Origin: Nitrogeniibacter aestuarii
Lineage (GTDB): Bacteria > Pseudomonadota > Gammaproteobacteria > Burkholderiales > Rhodocyclaceae
Assembly (NCBI RefSeq): GCF_017309585.1
Contig: NZ_CP071321.1
Location: 744,001-808,000 of the forward strand
Reading direction: 5' to 3'
Length of the DNA: 64,000 nt
Shown: piece by piece, positions 61,894-64,000 of the stretch
Layout: each line of letters starts with the position of its first letter
Position numbering within the stretch: the stretch's first letter is position 1
Translations under genes and position numbers: made by a program
The notes under the pieces: generated by a model
Database searches by the model: none
The model's input: the letters and a program-made list of their open reading frames with translations, nothing else
Told to the model about the DNA's origin: nothing

Positions 61894-62669
61894 ATTTTCT
61901 TCGTTGGGCCCTGCTGGGCCTGTTCCTGATTCTTTTCGTACCCACCGGGGTTGCGCTCGCACGGCACTTCGCCATCGACGATCGTCCCACTGACTGGCGC
62001 ACCGCCAGCCATGAGAGCTCGGGACTGGCACCCGACCCCCGGGCCACGCCCGAAGCCGTTATTCAGGTGTATGCGGCGCCAGCTTTCAGCTGGCGGGGTG
62101 CGTTTGGCGTGCACACCTGGATTGCCGCCAAGCCCAGCGGATCGACGACCTGGACCCGGTTCGAGGTCTTTGGCTGGGGCGTTCGGCGCGGCGAGGGGGC
62201 TGTGCGCGTTCTATCCGGCGTCCCGGACGCCAAGTGGTATGGCGCAACCCCCGAGTTGCTTCGCGACTTGCGCGGTGGGGCTGAAGTCAACGCGCTGATC
62301 GAGCGTCTGCATGCGGCGGCGCGGCGCTATCCGCACAACCATGAATACCGGGTGTGGCCCGGCCCCAACAGCAATACCTTCATCGCCTACCTCGGCCGGC
62401 AGGTGCCTGAATTGCACATCGATATGCCGCCGACGGCCATTGGCAAGGACTATCTGCCCGAGGGCGGCTGGGTGTCGACCGCGCCTTCGGGGCAGGGCGT
62501 TCAGTTGTCTGCCAAGGGTCTTCTCGGGCTGACCGTGGCGCCTGAAGAGGGGCTCGAGTTCAACGTCCTTGGCCTGACGGTCGGCATTGATGCCTCGCCT
62601 TGGGCCATCAAGTTGCCTGGAACCGGTCGTCTCGGGGCACCGGACGGACCGGCATCGCCTCACGGTTGA
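61890..62669 (+). CDS. DUF3750 family membrane-anchored protein
   Basis: A 259-residue protein with one N-terminal TM helix (LRWALLGLFLILFVPTGVAL) and the DUF3750 body: AAPAFSWRGAFGVHTWIAAK, RYPHNHEYRVWPGPNSNTFI and AYLGRQVPELHIDMPPTAIG. A His-x-Tyr/N-T-F pattern suggests a catalytic fold, but function is unknown. ATG 61890 lies in one arm of a hairpin; an in-frame ATG 61848 in the other arm would add 14 residues (MADQVSTLPHIWFA). No Shine-Dalgarno fits either. Confidence 0.78.
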   Translation: MHFLRWALLGLFLILFVPTGVALARHFAIDDRPTDWRTASHESSGLAPDPRATPEAVIQVYAAPAFSWRGAFGVHTWIAAKPSGSTTWTRFEVFGWGVRRGEGAVRVLSGVPDAKWYGATPELLRDLRGGAEVNALIERLHAAARRYPHNHEYRVWPGPNSNTFIAYLGRQVPELHIDMPPTAIGKDYLPEGGWVSTAPSGQGVQLSAKGLLGLTVAPEEGLEFNVLGLTVGIDASPWAIKLPGTGRLGAPDGPASPHG

Positions 62670-62682
62670 TCTCGCGTGGACA

Positions 62683-62709
62683 AAAAAAAGCGGCCGAAGC
62701 GGCCGCTTT
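62683..62709. terminator. Terminator after DUF3750
   Basis: A 9-bp stem, AAAGCGGCC (62687-62695) / GGCCGCTTT (62701-62709), loop GAAGC, preceded by an A-run. On the plus strand only three T follow; on the minus strand eight T follow, although no minus-strand gene is seen upstream of it. Confidence 0.6.
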
Positions 62710-63117
62710 GAAAAATGCCGGCGAGAGGCGCCGTACATCAACCCTGCCGGGTTAGGGGGAGGCAGGGCAGGAGGCAGATCACCCACAGGCTCAGTGCGCG
62801 AACGCACCCGGTGTAGAGCCGGGATGTGGGTACCTGATGACACATGCCTTCTCACAAAACGTGAAGACGAGGCCAATATTAATGACGAAGTCATTTTTAT
62901 TCAAGTATTCGTCATCATGAAGGCGTGACGAAATGCGTCTGCGCCGGTCAAGCGACTGAAAAACGTGAAGAAGTCCGGCTCGAGTCGGTGTGCCCGCAAC
63001 CCCCGTGCCCGGTAAGTAACGCGTGGTATCGTTTCCCGATACCGGAATCTTGATTCTTTCTTTTCGGACGCGATTGGTTAGACTCCGGGTATCGAATCCC
63101 ATGAGCATTCACGCCCG
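62710..63117. other. Intergenic region of about 400 bp without a recognised gene
   Basis: No credible gene. The middle (62875-62935) is AT-rich and holds the heptamer TGACGAA three times: 62883-62889 and 62926-62932 forward, and 62908-62914 inverted (TTCGTCA). AATGACGAAGTCATT (62881-62895) is a small hairpin. The region probably contains the promoter of the HTH gene at 63118. Confidence 0.5.
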
Positions 63118-63873
63118 ATGAGTACCTCTGCCAGTCTTGTTCAGACGCTCAAGAATGAACTGAAGGCCGCCGGTGTCACTTATGCCGAGTTGGCGCGCCG
63201 ACTTGGCATGGCCGAGTCGAGTGTCAAGCGCATGTTCTCCCGTGCGGGTGATCTGCCGCTGTCGCGCATCGATGCCATCTGTCAGGCCCTGGGGCTGGAC
63301 TTCGCCGAACTGGCGCGCGCCGTGGCCGACCAGACGCCCTTGCTGCAGCAACTGACGCTGGAGCAGGAAAAGGCGGTGGTGGCGGACCGGCATCTGCTGA
63401 TGGTGGCCATTTGCGTGATGAGCCAGATTCCCATGGAGGAGATCGTTGCCACCTATGACATGACCGAGGCCGAATGCGTGTTGTGCCTGACACGTCTCGA
63501 CCGCATCGGCATCATCGACCTGCGTCCGGGCAATCGCTATCGCCTCAAGGTGGCCAAGGGGTTTCGATGGCTGCCCCACGGCCCGGTGATGGACTTCTTT
63601 CGTCGGGAAGTGCTGCACGACTATTTTGCCGGTGGCTTCGATGGCGAATCGGAGCTGCTCACGCTCACGCATGGCGAGATCGGGCGCAGTGCAGCCAATT
63701 CCTTCCGTGACCGCCTCGTTCGGGTGTGCCAGGATTTTTCCAATCAGCACCTGGCGGATCAGAAACTCCCCTCGGAACAGCGACAGCCTTTCACCATCGT
63801 GGTGGGCATGCGCTCATGGAAGATGCCGGCCTTCAAGGCCATGGAACGCAAGCAAGAGAACAAGGACGCCTGA
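63118..63873 (+). CDS. XRE-type HTH transcriptional regulator
   Basis: A 251-residue protein: HTH_3 domain at residues 8-65 (LKAAGVTYAELARRLGMAES, then SVKRMFSRAGDLPLSRIDAI), and an unassigned C-terminal region with winged-helix-like content (IVATYDMTEAECVLCLTRLD, RIGIIDLRPGNRYRLKVAKG). The ligand is unknown. Five bases after its stop the Aas-like gene begins, so the two form one operon and it may control phospholipid turnover genes (inference). Confidence 0.8.
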   Translation: MSTSASLVQTLKNELKAAGVTYAELARRLGMAESSVKRMFSRAGDLPLSRIDAICQALGLDFAELARAVADQTPLLQQLTLEQEKAVVADRHLLMVAICVMSQIPMEEIVATYDMTEAECVLCLTRLDRIGIIDLRPGNRYRLKVAKGFRWLPHGPVMDFFRREVLHDYFAGGFDGESELLTLTHGEIGRSAANSFRDRLVRVCQDFSNQHLADQKLPSEQRQPFTIVVGMRSWKMPAFKAMERKQENKDA

Positions 63874-63878
63874 TCCCC

Positions 63879-64000
63879 ATGCTGAGAACACTCCTCAAAC
63901 CCCTGCTGCGTGCAATTGCTCAGGTGCTCTTCCGGGTTCGCCTCACCGGCGACATGCCCCGTCACACGGAGCGCCTGCTGATCGTCGCCAACCACGAGTC
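63879..64000 (+). CDS. Lysophospholipid acyltransferase (Aas-like), N-terminal fragment
   Basis: The gene runs off the window; 40 complete codons are visible: MLRTLLKPLLRAIAQVLFRV, then RLTGDMPRHTERLLIVANHE. The end NHES is the start of the HX4D acyltransferase motif. The N-terminus matches Aas (acyl-ACP synthetase/lysophosphatidylethanolamine acyltransferase; E. coli LYRVRVTGD) more than PlsC. The AMP-binding half that would prove Aas is beyond the window. Confidence 0.65.
   Translation, partial: MLRTLLKPLLRAIAQVLFRVRLTGDMPRHTERLLIVANHE

Overview
The window is chromosomal DNA of a GC-rich, respiratory betaproteobacterium, most likely of the Rhodocyclales (Azoarcus/Thauera/Zoogloea-type). 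The signs are a PEP-CTERM surface-protein system with a PrsT-like TPR protein, a phasin (polyhydroxyalkanoate granules), a tauE-cysI-DUF934-cysH-cysD-cysN sulfate assimilation operon with divergent cysB, a large fadE-type beta-oxidation cluster and several c-di-GMP proteins. Genus placement is inference; there is no rRNA in the window. No tRNA, rRNA, CRISPR array, insertion sequence or prophage was seen, and coding density is high.

Layout. 1-9.9 kb: housekeeping genes: start of tolQ and ybgC, a STAS protein followed by hslVU, a PEP-CTERM protein, an AEC transporter, a dodecin, glutathione reductase, a DUF808 protein, a TauE permease, a methyltransferase and arfB. 10-12 kb: small accessory island with a membrane-anchored TIR protein and a coiled-coil/zinc-ribbon protein. 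12-15.8 kb: MFS transporter and Lrp regulator, divergent from an amidinotransferase-ornithine cyclodeaminase pair that probably takes arginine to proline. 15.8-19.8 kb: phasin with a well-formed operator/promoter, AsmA, DUF2853 and CBS proteins. 20-27.3 kb: sulfate assimilation (sulfate to APS by CysDN, APS to sulfite by a 4Fe-4S CysH, sulfite to sulfide by CysI), including an unlisted 35-codon gene between cysH and cysD. 27.3-29.2 kb: asparaginase and a periplasmic amino-acid binding protein. 29.4-33.1 kb: PrsT-like TPR protein and a PEP-CTERM protein behind a consensus sigma-54 promoter. 33.2-39.2 kb: ABC exporter, LysE exporter, DUF2238 protein, and a Cpx-like two-component system divergent from a Spy/CpxP-like protein with tandem CpxR-type boxes between them.

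39.3-52.6 kb is a fatty-acid degradation block: TetR regulator, FadE, two thiolases, two multifunctional hydroxyacyl-CoA dehydrogenases of opposite domain order, a thioesterase, a FadL porin, and an embedded DegV (FakB-type) fatty-acid-binding protein. With the phasin gene this describes a cell that takes up, degrades and stores acyl carbon. 52.8-58.5 kb: two GGDEF-EAL proteins (one with a degenerate EAL domain) and a bacteriohemerythrin. 58.5-64 kb: rhomboid protease, enoyl-CoA hydratase, a small secreted basic protein, a hybrid histidine kinase, a DUF3750 protein, an HTH regulator and the start of an Aas-like acyltransferase.

No single spectacular new system stands out. The most interesting signals are small: the sORF in the cys operon, the TIR pair, the phasin operators, the sigma-54-driven PEP-CTERM gene, the triple CpxR box, DegV inside a beta-oxidation operon, and a hairpin overlying a start codon.
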